Source: Hypholoma sublateritium FD-334 SS-4 (taxonomy: Eukaryota > Basidiomycota > Agaricomycetes > Agaricales > Strophariaceae). Taken from it: a DNA stretch of 16,895 nucleotides. Shown one piece after another: positions 1 through 10,577 of this stretch (the stretch's first letter is position 1; every line of letters begins with the position of its first letter). Under the pieces are notes generated by a model that worked only from the letters and a program-made list of their open reading frames with translations, ran no database searches and was not told the DNA's origin. Made by a program: the position numbers and the translations under genes. Location: the NCBI GenBank assembly GCA_000827495.1, contig KN817779.1, forward strand, positions 1 through 16,895. The letters run 5' to 3'.

Positions 1-146
1 AAACAGACTCATACCAGGGAGTACCGCACACTTTAGATTTCTTATACTGGTTGTAGAGCGTCGCTCGATCCTAGTAAAGATCTCTCTCCGCTGGGGTTTT
101 GTTTTGTTTTGAGNGATTNNAGTCTAGACCCACAGTCAGCCTCTCA

Positions 147-240
147 GCGCGATGTCTCTTTGTGGCGACTGAGGTAGAAGCGAGTCCCCGCGCTGGAAGC
201 GGGTGTGGGTGTGGAAGGCGGCCTCATCCGTGTCGGCAGC
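147..240. repeat. Left arm of long-range inverted repeat, first part
   Basis: This stretch matches, on the opposite strand, the DNA around 13696-13788. There are only a few substitutions and one 3-nt insertion (TCC near 227). The match stops abruptly at 240 and resumes at 914, so this copy is split by foreign DNA while the right copy is continuous. No protein function is recognised. The same peptide-like reading (TEVEASPRAGSGCGCG) appears in both copies, but that only reflects DNA similarity. Confidence 0.85.
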
Positions 241-249
241 GAGCTCTGG

Positions 250-844
250 AGTATTGTCTGGAGGGTCAAAATGAACAAACTTGTATTGGTCGGGTTGTTC
301 ACAAAGCCAAGCAGAGTCTCGACCAGTTCGCGCCACGACAGCAGCGATAGCAGACACGGCCTGGGAGGCGAAGTTCCCCGCCTTGACATTCGGAGAGCTA
401 AGGGCCATGAGCGCATTTTGCTTGATCTTGTGATTGGTATCGCTAGCAGGTAAAGCCTTCGGCCAGCCAAGTCTACCTGGTGGTTGGCCTCCTGTAGCAA
501 GAGAATTCATGTGAGCAGCGGAAAAGGGAGTAATGGGACTAGAGAGAGTACAAAATGCGCACTCTGGCTGTGAGAGCAGTTTTGAGGGCATGCCGGCGGC
601 GTTGCGCACATGGAGGGAGATGCTCTCGTCGCCGAGGACGGACGACAGCATGAGGATGTGCTACGTCCGCAAATACAAATTGAAGGAGTGCACCGGGGCA
701 GCCAGTGAGCAGATGTCCGTAGTTGTCCTGGGCGGCATTCTCCATTTTCTGGGTGGCATCTTGTCTGGCAGGGCGAGCGACGAACTAGCTCAGGGGGGTC
801 CATACCCGGAGAGAGGGCATTTACAAGAGTTCCGTTGCGTTCAT
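250..844 (-). pseudogene. Importin subunit beta-1 (KAP95-like) 5' gene fragment, decayed
   Basis: The minus strand reads as the N-terminal part of an importin-beta/karyopherin, spread over all three frames. It begins at ATG 844 (MNATELL, then a one-base lesion and a stop). It continues with an ENAAQDNYG segment, a DESISLHVRNAAG segment and ALTAR. An intact-looking intron follows (562-492, GTGCGC to CTACAG). The next exon opens with EANHQVDLAG, then NHKIKQNALMALSSPN, ASQAVSAIAAV and SWRELVETLLGFVNN, and ends at TLQTI near 255. These blocks come in the order expected for the first HEAT repeats of importin-beta, which imports cargo through the nuclear pore. At least three frameshifts, an early stop and loss of the rest of the roughly 860-residue protein make it non-functional. 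The retained intron and upstream leader show the fragment came from genomic DNA, not from reverse-transcribed mRNA. It sits exactly where the left repeat arm is split (241-913). Family identity is by pattern recognition and is strong; exact ends are approximate. Confidence 0.8.
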
Positions 845-913
845 CGCGGAATACAGGGTGGAGGATGGGTTAGTGGGATGTGATGTAGAAAGGCATCAGA
901 GGAAAGGGAGCAA

Positions 914-964
914 GAGACGGTCACGCCAATTTCATTTACTTATTTCACCACGCTTGGCAGATCG
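914..964. repeat. Left arm of long-range inverted repeat, second part
   Basis: This continues the left arm after the importin-fragment insertion. It matches the reverse complement of about 13650-13698, including GAGACGGTCACGCCAATTTC and CCACGCTTGGCAGATCG. The left copy has four extra bases (ACTT) near 940. Similarity ends at 964. Confidence 0.85.
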
Positions 965-978
965 CGTGCACCATACTT

Positions 979-1004
979 ACTACTCTATGTAACTACTCTA
1001 TGTA
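979..1004. repeat. 13-bp perfect tandem duplication
   Basis: ACTACTCTATGTA occurs twice in immediate succession, at 979-991 and 992-1004. It lies just outside the inverted-repeat arm, in the spacer before the 3' end of the JmjC gene. From here to 1230 nothing else is seen except sequence that could hold the 3' UTR of the JmjC gene. Confidence 0.9.
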
Positions 1005-1230
1005 TCCAACCACTCTGTCTGAAATTAGGCCCCCAATGAAAAAGTTCCGATGTAATTTCTCCTGCTATATCCATATACAATTCATATTCTCGTTAACGGC
1101 TGACGGTCCTATTTTTCAATGTGATGTTTATGCAGCTGTGGCACATTCGATTTGCGTTGCTCTGGACAAAGACATATATTGATGAATAGCAAAGTAATAG
1201 GTAGTCGACATTGGCAAGTGCACAAAAATA

Positions 1231-4200
1231 TCAATCCGTTCGGGGCCGCTTGTGAGGACGTCGAGAACTGGAGGAATACTTCCTCAGCTGAGGAATGAGA
1301 AGCGTCGATTCGAGATGCTGACGATCCTGTTGAGTGCTGAAGTAGCATTCATCCAGCCCAGTAACACCGTCATGGAAGAAATCTGGGAAAAATAGGTCAG
1401 CTGCCATTATACATATAATGAAAACATACCACATGGAAGGCTTGCCCACTTGCGCTGGACGTCAGGAAGCCATTGGACGGAATGTTTTTCTTGGTCTGCG
1501 AGTGCGAGCGAATCAGAAGGCAGTAGATGTCGTTCTGGCCAGAGAGAAGAGATGCAAGAATCAGCAGCTACTACATTGTCAATCTATTTCACAAGCATTT
1601 CCAGTGTGCAGTTAGCCTGCAGATCCAGCTTAGAGGTATTTGCTCCTTCCTTATACTTGATTAATGTCTGGGCAATCTGGATGAAAAAGCGCGATGGCAG
1701 ATCGCTGATGACTTCGCCTTCGGGACCAGTGATGATGGAACATTGTCGGATCCAATTGAAAAGACGTAAAGCAACTCCCCGGGCATAGCATATAGAGAAT
1801 CGTTCACTGAGTGGGATCGTGTTGATTTCGTGATCGATCAATATTTGTTGGTTTTTGTCTGCTTTCTTGTACTCTTCTTGAGTCGGCGCGCGATAAGTTC
1901 TGAAGTCGAGGACATTGCCCAAGATAACGAGTACACATGCCGATAGTAGATTCATCAAGCCGTCAATAGTCTCAATATTTGGCAAGTGTGATGCTGCGGG
2001 ATCTGTGAAAAGTATGTCAAAAAGGACGCCTCGGACAGAGAAGTGTGCTCATATGTACCAGACTGGGAGATCTCATCTTCAATCAACCCCATATGGTAGA
2101 AGAGAACCATGCGGCGCAATAAGACCCGAGTGGGATGTGAGATATTGGTCAGAAATTGGTGTAAGACAAACGAATGAATGAGGGCCTGTAATGTCCTTTG
2201 CATATGACCAGTGAGGTAGTAATGCCCACCGAGGCATATCGAGTGGGCATAACCAAATACAAAGTGAGGTTGGCCGGGCATCATGAACCTTTAATAAAAC
2301 ATTTACATTGAGCCAGAAATATTGTAATGTAAAATGAATGTAAACTCACAGTCTGTCGCGTGGGCGCAGAGCCACAAGCTCGAAATCATAATCCGATGAG
2401 CGTAAGACTTGGTCAAGGCGAAAATTCTCTTTCAAGAAAAAGTTGATAGAAGACAGAGGATTGCCTGGACGCTCACGAAGAAATCCCCATGCTTTCCCCC
2501 CATCAGTCACTGTTATGTCGGTACATAAACCTTCGCAGTCAATATGCAGAAAGGTAACAGCATTCTCATGGCCAGCAAGAGCCCAGTGCATGTGCTCGGT
2601 TGGATATGAAGACGACTGGTCGATATGATGGTGCCCGCGAGTCACATCCCAGGCATGAAGGTCGGTCGTATATTCAGTGGGCTCCAGGTTACCATCATAT
2701 AGGGGAAGATCCAAGGCGTTTAAAATTCTCCCTGATGGATGGCGGTTGTCCCACAGATCTCGGACGCGGCCACTCACGACAGTTGGCCCGCAAACGTTGT
2801 TAGCAGGCTTGATAGAATAGTCTGAGGGGCACATTCAATGATTAAGAAAAAAGAGGGATGATATTCCCTTACCATTGATAGAAATTTGCCGTGAGTGCGT
2901 ACCGGCAACTTTTCTCAAACCATCTTCGTTGAAGGAAACATCGCATGTAAGAGGCCATCCAGTTACAATTATGTTCCTGTCCCTTTGTTCTTGCTGCATT
3001 TGAGTAGGTGTCAGGGCCTTCCATTCTTCGTAGGAGAAGGATTTGATGATGGAGCCGGCCGGCTGCGCGATATGAAGTGGTCGACCATGATCATACAGTG
3101 ATTCGACACGATTCAAAAATTGTCGAAAACGTTCGTGATAGATATCAAACTTAAGAAGGGAAGTTAATGACAGAAAGGCGTTACTCACTATTCAACTTAC
3201 ATGAAAGCTGGGAGTAAATGTGTGGGTTTCACCCGCCACGTCGAACACGCTGTAAGTCTGCTTCCCTTTGATCATAGGATTTGCTTGCAAAGGGAGAGAT
3301 ATCTCTTCTTTCTTGACCTGTAAGGCGATTTCAGTAGAGAGGAAGTTGAAGGACAGAAAGCCCNTACATATTCCCTGANGACTATGGGGTCGAATAAAGA
3401 AGCAACTGTGTCCACATCAATAGGGTTTTCCTTCGATCCAAGTCGAGTAGAAGAAGGCGAAAGGGAGNNGTGACGCTTNNTCGATGAAGTGTTGGGATTT
3501 GNGGNGCCTAACAGTCCACCTATCNCTTTTACCCCAACACCTCCACTTTNGGGAGTTCTACGAGTTCCAGTGGGTCGAGAATCTACCGCNTTCTGGACAT
3601 GTGANCCTTTTTCGATGTCTCTTTCAGGTGATTCAGAGTCGGTGTCAGAGTCGCTAATGCTGGAAGTGTCCACTATAGATCCTGTTGATGAGTTGTCTGA
3701 TATCTTTCCCATCAAGAAAGCAAACCTGATTTCCAAGTTGATGTCTCCGGATCCACCCCATCGCCACTGTTTTCTCCTAAGCCGTCGCCGGTGTCCGAGT
3801 GTTCTTCAATTCGATCAGAATTGTGGGCGGACTGTCTATCAGACTGTCCGTCATCCTCACTTTCAGCAATGGGTTCGGGGTCACTTTCCGAATCAGACTC
3901 ATCATTGCGCATTGCAGGGCTAATGTTTCGATTTGTGGCGACGGGGACAGGAGAACAGTGACCGTACTCCGTATCATCCATGCCACGGTCTGAATCCGAG
4001 CCGGATCCCGGATTGTCCTTTGATTGAAATTCAGCATCGGTTGAAACATCATCAAAGTAGAAGTCGCGACTGTCGTCAACGGAAGAGATTTTCCCGTAGT
4101 TTGTCGGTGCCTCGTGAGCTATAGATGATGGACGCAGAGCATTTGACTGCCCCGGCGCGTGCACTACGGATATCAATGGGAGGGGCAACATTTGTTGCAA

Positions 4201-5742
4201 GGCATTGCCTGCGCTAGAGTCGAGATATTCGAGCAGTGGTTTATCCGCTTGAAGCACTGGATTATTGTAATTAGACGATTGTGTGGTCAATACTGTAAAT
4301 ATGAAACATCATTAGTTAGAATAACCAACTCAGCAACAAGGCAAACAGAACGCACGCGGTTTAGGGGTGAACCACTGCTCATCGACTTCACAATGAGATG
4401 ATATATTGTCATCGGACCACGAAAGAGAATCAGCTAGTGCACGTAGCGCTGTGTGACTTGAGGTGCGACCCTCCGCGAGACGAAATATAGCATCCCATAT
4501 AGCATTTTCAATAGCCAACACGCGGGCTGGCTTATGGGGGCCCAGTCTGGCGGCCAGTTCGATGATGGTTCGGCGATGGAATGATTTCGTTGATAGCCGC
4601 CGCGTTACCAAAAGATAGAGAGGTGATATCATGACGGCGAGTTGGAAGGGCGAGCGATGACCGACATGGGCAGCTGAGAAAGAGGATCCTTCCGTATGAC
4701 ATGTCTCGGTGAATGCTTTGAATTCAGCTTCGAAGCGGTCGTATGATTCTTGATCAGTAAAACCACTGCTCGGATTCGCATTGAGACTTCAAGGAAGAAT
4801 GAAAAGAACCCACCCAGATGGCACAAACGGCATGTTTGCAGGAAGGTCGGGCAAAGTTCCCCTACCGAACGGAATTTTCGTCAGGGCGGCTACGTGTATC
4901 GCAGCCAATAAGAAGTTTTCTTCGATTGCGAGATATTTTGTTGCAGCATTGTTCCTGGCGGCCATGTGCATTAATGTGAACATAGGATTGGGAAATGCAC
5001 GGAACTCTGAAATGGGGTTGGTTGCGTTCTTCACCAGCTTCTGAAAAGTTGCTACTAAGTCCGGCCATTCTTGTAAACGAGAAAAGGACTATTCGAAAAA
5101 TCATCAGAGAGCAGACATAGCACGCATTTCCCACTCACTTCGAGGTCCTCCTTTATACTCGGCGGCCCTGGTAGAAACATAGAGACTATGGGGGAGGCGC
5201 TAGGGATTCGGGAAATGCATTGTGCACGAAGGGAAACTATTTCAAAGAACCTGTAGGCACAGAGCACAGAACAGAGTTTTTGAAAGTCGTAAAGGCTCAA
5301 TGTCGATTCAGGCGAAGCCACGATAACACAACTCTGTTCTGGATCAGTGTTTGTGAGAATGCCCATACCCAACAACCTCCTGATTTCCTTCATGTGCGGA
5401 TGACCAATGAAATGCAGTAGCGCATCCTTGAAACCGTGTAAAGAGGATAGGAATGTCTGCATATCGTTTGAACTCCTAGTCAGCGATAATAAGTGTACTA
5501 TGAGAGTTAATAACTTGCGGAAAACGCGGGTAACTTTTCGCAATGAGCTAAGATAGATTCCGGTTTCAACGCCAGAGCTTCTGAGTACCACGGAAATCCC
5601 GCCAATATGGCGGAATAGAGACGTCGATCATACGTCGCTAAATTCAATATCAGCATAGAGTAGAGCCAACGGAATCGTAAGCAAGGTACGTACAAACGCT
5701 TGAGTTGTACGGGATGAAACACGGCTGGAACCCGTTGGACAT
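1231..5742 (-). CDS. JmjC-domain protein, Agaricomycete lineage-expanded family, about 14 exons
   Basis: The proposed start is ATG 5742 (MSNGFQPCFIPYN). Exons: 5742-5694, 5637-5535, 5475-5139, 5088-4814, 4765-4356, 4292-3768, 3696-3368, 3317-3201, 3149-2873, 2821-2350, 2288-2059, 2002-1593, 1534-1430, 1382-1231 or 1284. Phase agrees at every junction up to the last two. The least certain donors are 5534 (GTTACC) and 3767 (GTGGCG). The protein is about 1,200 aa. It has a helical region (about 1-390), an acidic Ser/Asp-rich linker (about 480-620) and a C-terminal JmjC cupin. The cupin shows FLHIDCEG (Fe ligands H900 and D902) and YAHSICLGGHYY (likely distal ligand H980). JmjC proteins are 2-oxoglutarate/Fe(II) oxygenases, often histone demethylases; the substrate here is unknown. 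The C-terminus is ambiguous. Splicing 1592-1535 in phase 0 gives a stop at 1284, whereas another frame through the same two exons reads more like protein and ends RPHKRPRTD at 1231, which would need a one-base shift. Ns at 3364-3604 fall in the linker exon. Confidence 0.8.
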
Positions 5743-5859
5743 TGAATGTGATGGTATAACAGAGACTTGAATTCATGTAAGACACTCAGATAAAGCAATG
5801 AGGATATGGCCAACGATGCGAGTCGTTCAAGTTCAAGTGCATTAATTTTGACATGTGAC

Positions 5860-5895
5860 CGGATTATAAATCCGAGCTCGAGAGGTCGAGCTCGG
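5860..5895 (-). promoter_or_regulatory. Overlapping palindromes and TATA-like box upstream of the JmjC gene
   Basis: Two perfect inverted repeats overlap here: CGGATT-ATA-AATCCG (5860-5874) and CCGAGCTCGA-GAGG-TCGAGCTCGG (5872-5895). Read on the minus strand, TTTATAAT at 5870-5863 is a TATA-like element about 120 nt upstream of ATG 5742. The symmetry would suit a dimeric regulator such as a Zn2Cys6 factor (CGG half-sites), but that is inference. Confidence 0.4.
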
Positions 5896-5979
5896 CTTTC
5901 GTAATCATTATCAAAGCCCCTCACAGGCCTCGCACAGAACCCCCCACTCCCGCGATTGTCTGTCATGAATGTTATTCAT

Positions 5980-6172
5980 ATGTACGCGCGTAGGTCAACC
6001 ATCTGGCCGGGCTGGATCAGTAAGTCACAATTCCTGTTTAATATTTGTAACACTACTACTAAGTACTCTCTATCTAATAGCAGCGCCTGAACCCCCACTG
6101 ACGCGTACCACAGGTGCATCTACGTCACGGGCACCGAAGTCGAAGGGGAAACTACCTCAGGTGGGAATTTGA
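5980..6172 (+). CDS. Possible small two-exon ORF, antisense to the transposase 3' end
   Basis: A plus-strand ATG at 5980 opens a 40-nt exon. It is followed by a good-looking intron at 6020-6080 (GTAAGTC at the donor, TACTAAG near the 3' end, CTAATAG at the acceptor), then a second exon ending at TGA 6172. The predicted product is 43 aa, basic and rich in Ser, Thr, Pro and Lys. It resembles nothing I recognise. It overlaps the last codons of the transposase on the other strand. It may be the first exons of a host gene cut by the transposon insertion, or chance. The splice signals are its best support. Confidence 0.25.
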
Positions 6173-9100
6173 CTCTGGGTGTCTTCTTCGACCTGCATTC
6201 TCGTACGCTTTCTCGACGCTGTTGAATCTGTGGGATATGCTGCCTCCCTAGTCCTCTGTCTCTGTGCGGCTCGCGCTTCGGACTTGGCTTTATGCGTGGC
6301 TTGGAGGATGTGTGCTATTTCAAGGTGTTTTTCCTTCCGCACCTCGGGCGGATAAAGGGGAATGGGTTCGACAAGCGACCGCTTCAACGCTTTTCTCAGG
6401 TGGTGTGCGTTGTGGAATGCGTGGGTATTCACGATGTATCGCTCGACGGCCTGGTGTTCGACACAGGGTGTGGATAACCCTGATTCGACTCGCTCTTGCA
6501 TTACCGGTCGCTTGCCTGAGGTCGTACATTTTGCGAACGGGCAGTCATGCTGAGTGTTGTAGAGAAATTCGATGTCCTAATAGAAGACAATTTGTATCAA
6601 AAGCAAAGAAACTATTGGAATGAACATACAGTGGACCGAATTACAACGTATGTTGCCTGTTCTTGCCGTCGAACCAGCATCGGCATGCCAAAAATCTCGT
6701 GTCTTGTGTTCGGGACTTCGAACACATCAAGCACCACAACAGCGCGTTTACCTTCGCGGTCTGCCAAAATTTCAACTATACGACCGGTGATGGAGTGGGC
6801 GGCCTGAACGGAGAAGCAAGGTAAGTACACTGGAGAACAATAGTGCTTGACTGCAACTTGCATTGAAAGGCGACGTTGCAAAGATCCATGACCCAACTAA
6901 ACACCTATCTCCACAACTTGCTATGACAGAGCGACAGGAGGTCCATTGCGTATCAGTGTCTTCTGAAGAGTTCAGGGCTTGGGCTCCTTGCGTCTGACAC
7001 CACGGAACGTATACTCGATTTTGAACCTTCCTGTTTGCATCTCGCTTGAGTGGTTCCAACTTAAATGTGCCTAATCATGCTAAGCAATCTAGACGAAATA
7101 ATGAGAATTGAAGCCTACCGTTGATAGGTTTTTCTTCATTGGTCCAACCTATGAGAGCTTGAAGGGTTGGACAATCACGTATGAAGTTACGGACAGAGGG
7201 ACCAGATCTCTCCCATTCCCCATTGCTTGCTGGCCACCAACCACCACTGAGACGGCATTTCAGAAGCTCCTGACTGGCCAACTGGAACGCTATGTCTCGA
7301 CTGGGAGCGAGGTGGTTTGAATAGACGGAACAAAACCTAAATATAGCATTGAAAGACTCGAAAGTCTCTGTTATGACCCCGACCAGTGGGCCGAAACGAA
7401 TGATATCTGCTTTTAAATGTACAAGGAGATGGAGCTTGAGCTTGCACGTCATCTTCGATGGGTCGATCAGCGCGAATAAATCCAGCACATTTGCGGCTGC
7501 AGTTTCAACATCTAGCTGCAAAAGAGAGAACCAGTTTCAGAGAACTATAGGACAGTATTGTCTTCTGTACGTACAAGATACTCTTCCATATCTGATATTT
7601 CTGGTATCCATAAGAGCGCACAAAGCTCCCCCACTGCTTTAGTCAGAGCAAACCGAGTTGCGTCTACGAGATCATACACATGAAATACGTTGACTTGTGC
7701 GAGAGTTTTAAATTGCCGTCCGATCAGAGAGTTGGCATACTGCATGACGTAGTTAGCTCGAATAGCGTGAATGGTAAGTCCTGATGTGTCTGTTGATTGC
7801 AGGCGCACTGAATATATTTGTTTTTGTCCGTTTGTCCACGAAGTATGTGAACCGTGCCACAGATATTTCACGACCCCCAAAAGGATGGTATGGAGGATTT
7901 CCACAGGGGTATCAACAGCAACATCGAACCCTGCTCGGAGTGGAATTTACGATCAAACACTAGCAGAATGTACAAGGCCGTGCTCACCGTCCAATTTAAG
8001 AAACGGATTATAAATTTCGCTCCTATGCTCTTGGACCCAAGCAAGCAGTTCTCTTTGAATATCTGCAGCACTGCGTCCCGGATGTTCTTTGTGCATTTTA
8101 CGTGCTCGCTCTATGAGAAAGTCAATCCAATACTGGGTGTACGCATCCTTGACACCAGTCATGGTCTGATGACTGTGGACAGTCTGGGCGACACCCAGAC
8201 AGGCCACTTGCACCTGGTACTCTATAGCCGAGAAAACCTCTTCAGCAGAACGAGGATTACCAGGCTATGGTTTTCCGATTAATAAGCGTTCAGAACCAGA
8301 CTTATTAGTTTCCCACCTGAAAGAGACTACAAAATCCTTCATCGGATTCTTTGATTTCGTGTGTCCCACCAGCATGGCATTTCCGACAAAATTTATTTCC
8401 GTTCCCGCCAATGTGACCACAGACTTCGCTTTGGGCAGGGTTATCCCCTGGGCCACAGTTGACATATAATTTGAACCGTGTTTGTCTTCCTGTGGTACCA
8501 TGACGAACTTTAACTGGTTTCTTATGCGTCGACCTATTAATAAATAAGCTCCAGAATGATAATAAACTAACTTCTGACGTACTCAATGACCTGTTTGATC
8601 CCCTGAAACTGCTCGGTGATGCTTGCCACTGGTGATGTCGATACAAAATGTGTGTGATATTCTTGTTGGAGGAACTTTCGAGGTAGGTTCCTATGGTTAA
8701 TATATATGTTCCAATGCTTATTCCAGCTCTTTGATCGGTTTCCAGAAACGTCATCCCCAAAAACGTCTATCCAACTAGTATATAGGGGGTCACCTTCCGC
8801 TATCACGCGGTCATGGTTAGGCATACGTGCTGGAAATCCGGATTCAACAGCTTGACCTAAGTATTCTCCATCAGTCGGGTATCATCATGCTAGAATAAAT
8901 AACCAACTTACTGTTCCATAGCGGAAGTAAATTCATGTCCTTCAACTGGAGGAAATTATCTTGTAAACTGGCAGCTGGTACTAAATTGACTTCAGTGTCA
9001 ATTACACCAGCAACACACTTCAATGTTATCAACATCATGATTTAGACATAAGCCACAGTAGAAATATTCGTACTTGGTGATCAAGCTTGACAGTATATGC

Positions 9101-10577
9101 ATCTGCATAGACTTTTCCATCTTCATCTTCCAGCCATCGTATTGGAATGATAAAGGCACCATCCTTGAGGCGTGCAAGTTCGTCGATATAATAGTGGCAG
9201 CTACCGGCATCATACATAGGGCTCAAAGTATGTCGATTGACATCCTTCCTCCATTTTTGCGCATGATAGACCTCTGATATGACGCCGTTCCGAGGGATCA
9301 CTGGATACCGGTGTATATGATTACATACTTCAGGATTGGCCCAATCCTTACAGAATAATTACTTTGAGTCTGGACTGGAACGGTGAAAAGAAGATTGCAC
9401 ACCATAGCCACTAGAGTACGGGGATCATTCATTGAATAAATATTCCCTTTATGAGATTTATGCTGTGTGGTTGGTATACCACTTGACTTCCGAAGAGAAG
9501 CCTGTGATTGGCGGAGACGATATAATGAGGGAACATCGCGGGCACCACCCTCGCGTAGTACCCAAAGAAATATGTTCATGAGGGAGTCAGAGACTCGCAT
9601 TCTAGGGAGATTATCAAGAATGTCAAGAAGAAACATCTAGAATAATACAGAGGAAGCATGTAATTAGCTGAAAGCATTCAACAGCAGAGTTTATCTTACC
9701 ATCTTGGATTCATAAGGCGACCAAGCACTGTCAATTTTGGGTTCATGTGGCCCTTCAATGAGTGTATCTGCTGCATCAGGAGCATTCAAATCTAAGCACA
9801 AAATTGAGATCAATAGAAACAGTGGTATCATAAAATTTACAAGCATTCCGTAGCAATTCAGAAGTTACAGTGATACCACTGCTTTCCAATTCATCCAACA
9901 TTAGTCGAGCGTCGTCTGGTTCTTTCTCTGACATGAAATCTACACCGTGCCAAAGGTCAAAATCGGCGGCCTCCCGTTCTAGACGTTTTCTCTCTTCGGT
10001 TGCAGAAAGCATGTGGTCAACTCCTGCATGAAAGACATCATTGCCAAGCGCATAGCGGTCCCACATGCCTTGTTCTTCCTCGCTTTGTTGCGGAGCATGT
10101 ACCACTGGCATTGCATTGACTTTTGGCTGGATCGTTGAAGTGAATATAGTAAAATCCATTTCTTCCTCCATTTCCGTTTCCTCTTGCATGGACTGCCCTG
10201 CGACCTTCGCGGCGGATTCTTGGATTTTCAGGGCCTCGAGGGAGTAGGCATGATGTTCTGACTTTAAGTGGTTGGCTATGCTCCCCTTATTGATCCACAA
10301 ATCAATATTCTGTCTGGATGCCTTATAGCATATGGTGCATCATGCTTTCAACCCATCACCGGAAATTTCAATGCCTGGAAAAACATTCACACTTCAATCA
10401 CACTTCCTCAAATAACTTTGACACACTCGGAGAAACTTACAATCGGGGAGTACATTCTGTGACTTACGCCCTCTTGCCATTTTGTAGATTGCCTTATTTT
10501 TCGTTATTATCGCGGAGAGGGAGGGGTCATCCGAGGAGAGGCGAGAGTCGAGTCAGGATATTTACGGCACTGCCGTG
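6126..10577 (-). mobile_element. CACTA-like DNA transposon, inactive; boundaries tentative
   Basis: The element is defined by the transposase gene at 6157-10480. Candidate ends are CACGGGCACCG at 6126 (plus strand) and CACGGCAGTGCCG starting at 10577 (minus strand). They share CACGG, a partly matching GC-rich continuation, and GT just outside. CACTA/EnSpm elements begin with CAC, so this is plausible, but the inverted repeat is short and imperfect and no convincing 2-3 bp target duplication is visible. The stretch 10564-10576 is itself a small palindrome (ACGGCA-C-TGCCGT). If the ends are right, the element is about 4.45 kb with very short UTRs. Confidence 0.45.
6157..10480 (-). pseudogene. 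CACTA/Tnp2-like transposase with N-terminal C2H2 finger, about 1,200 aa, nonsense-mutated
   Basis: Exons: 10480-10441, 10374-9841, 9791-9700, 9636-9403, 9346-9074, 9017-8912, 8856-8583, 8533-8317, 8264-7988, 7930-7575, 7515-7119, 7070 to about 6858, 6803-6630, 6576-6157. Phases agree across the first twelve and the last two exons. Motifs in order: C26-x2-C29 with H49 and H54/55 (zinc finger); [31 protein letters not shown] followed by [37 protein letters not shown]; and a C-terminal ERYIVNTHAFHNAH with a basic tail. These blocks recur in a very large Agaricomycete family and parallel the layout of plant CACTA Tnp2. The superfamily call is inference from that layout. Two lesions are visible: an in-frame TGA at 10342-10340 (codon 25, directly before the finger, where Trp would fit), and a one-base frame conflict between exon 12 and the exon starting at 6803. 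The rest is open, so inactivation looks recent. Confidence 0.8.

Noticed and set aside
136..803. Separate full-length minus-strand genes at the left end
   Set aside because: The three overlapping ORFs are frame-shifted pieces of one importin-beta fragment, and their left ends run into the repeat arm.
3489..3923. Plus-strand ORFs over the acidic linker region
   Set aside because: They are antisense shadows of the Ser/Asp-rich exons, created by the low-complexity sequence.
5628..5966. Minus-strand ORF starting MTDNRGSGGF as the N-terminus of the JmjC gene
   Set aside because: Its frame does not match the phase needed to enter the well-supported exon at 5637. The ATG at 5742 in another frame splices in phase and gives a coherent start.
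6126..10577. Confident CACTA terminal inverted repeats with target-site duplication
   Set aside because: Only CACGG plus a loose GC-rich match is shared between the ends, and no matching 2-3 bp flank could be found, so the boundaries are kept tentative.
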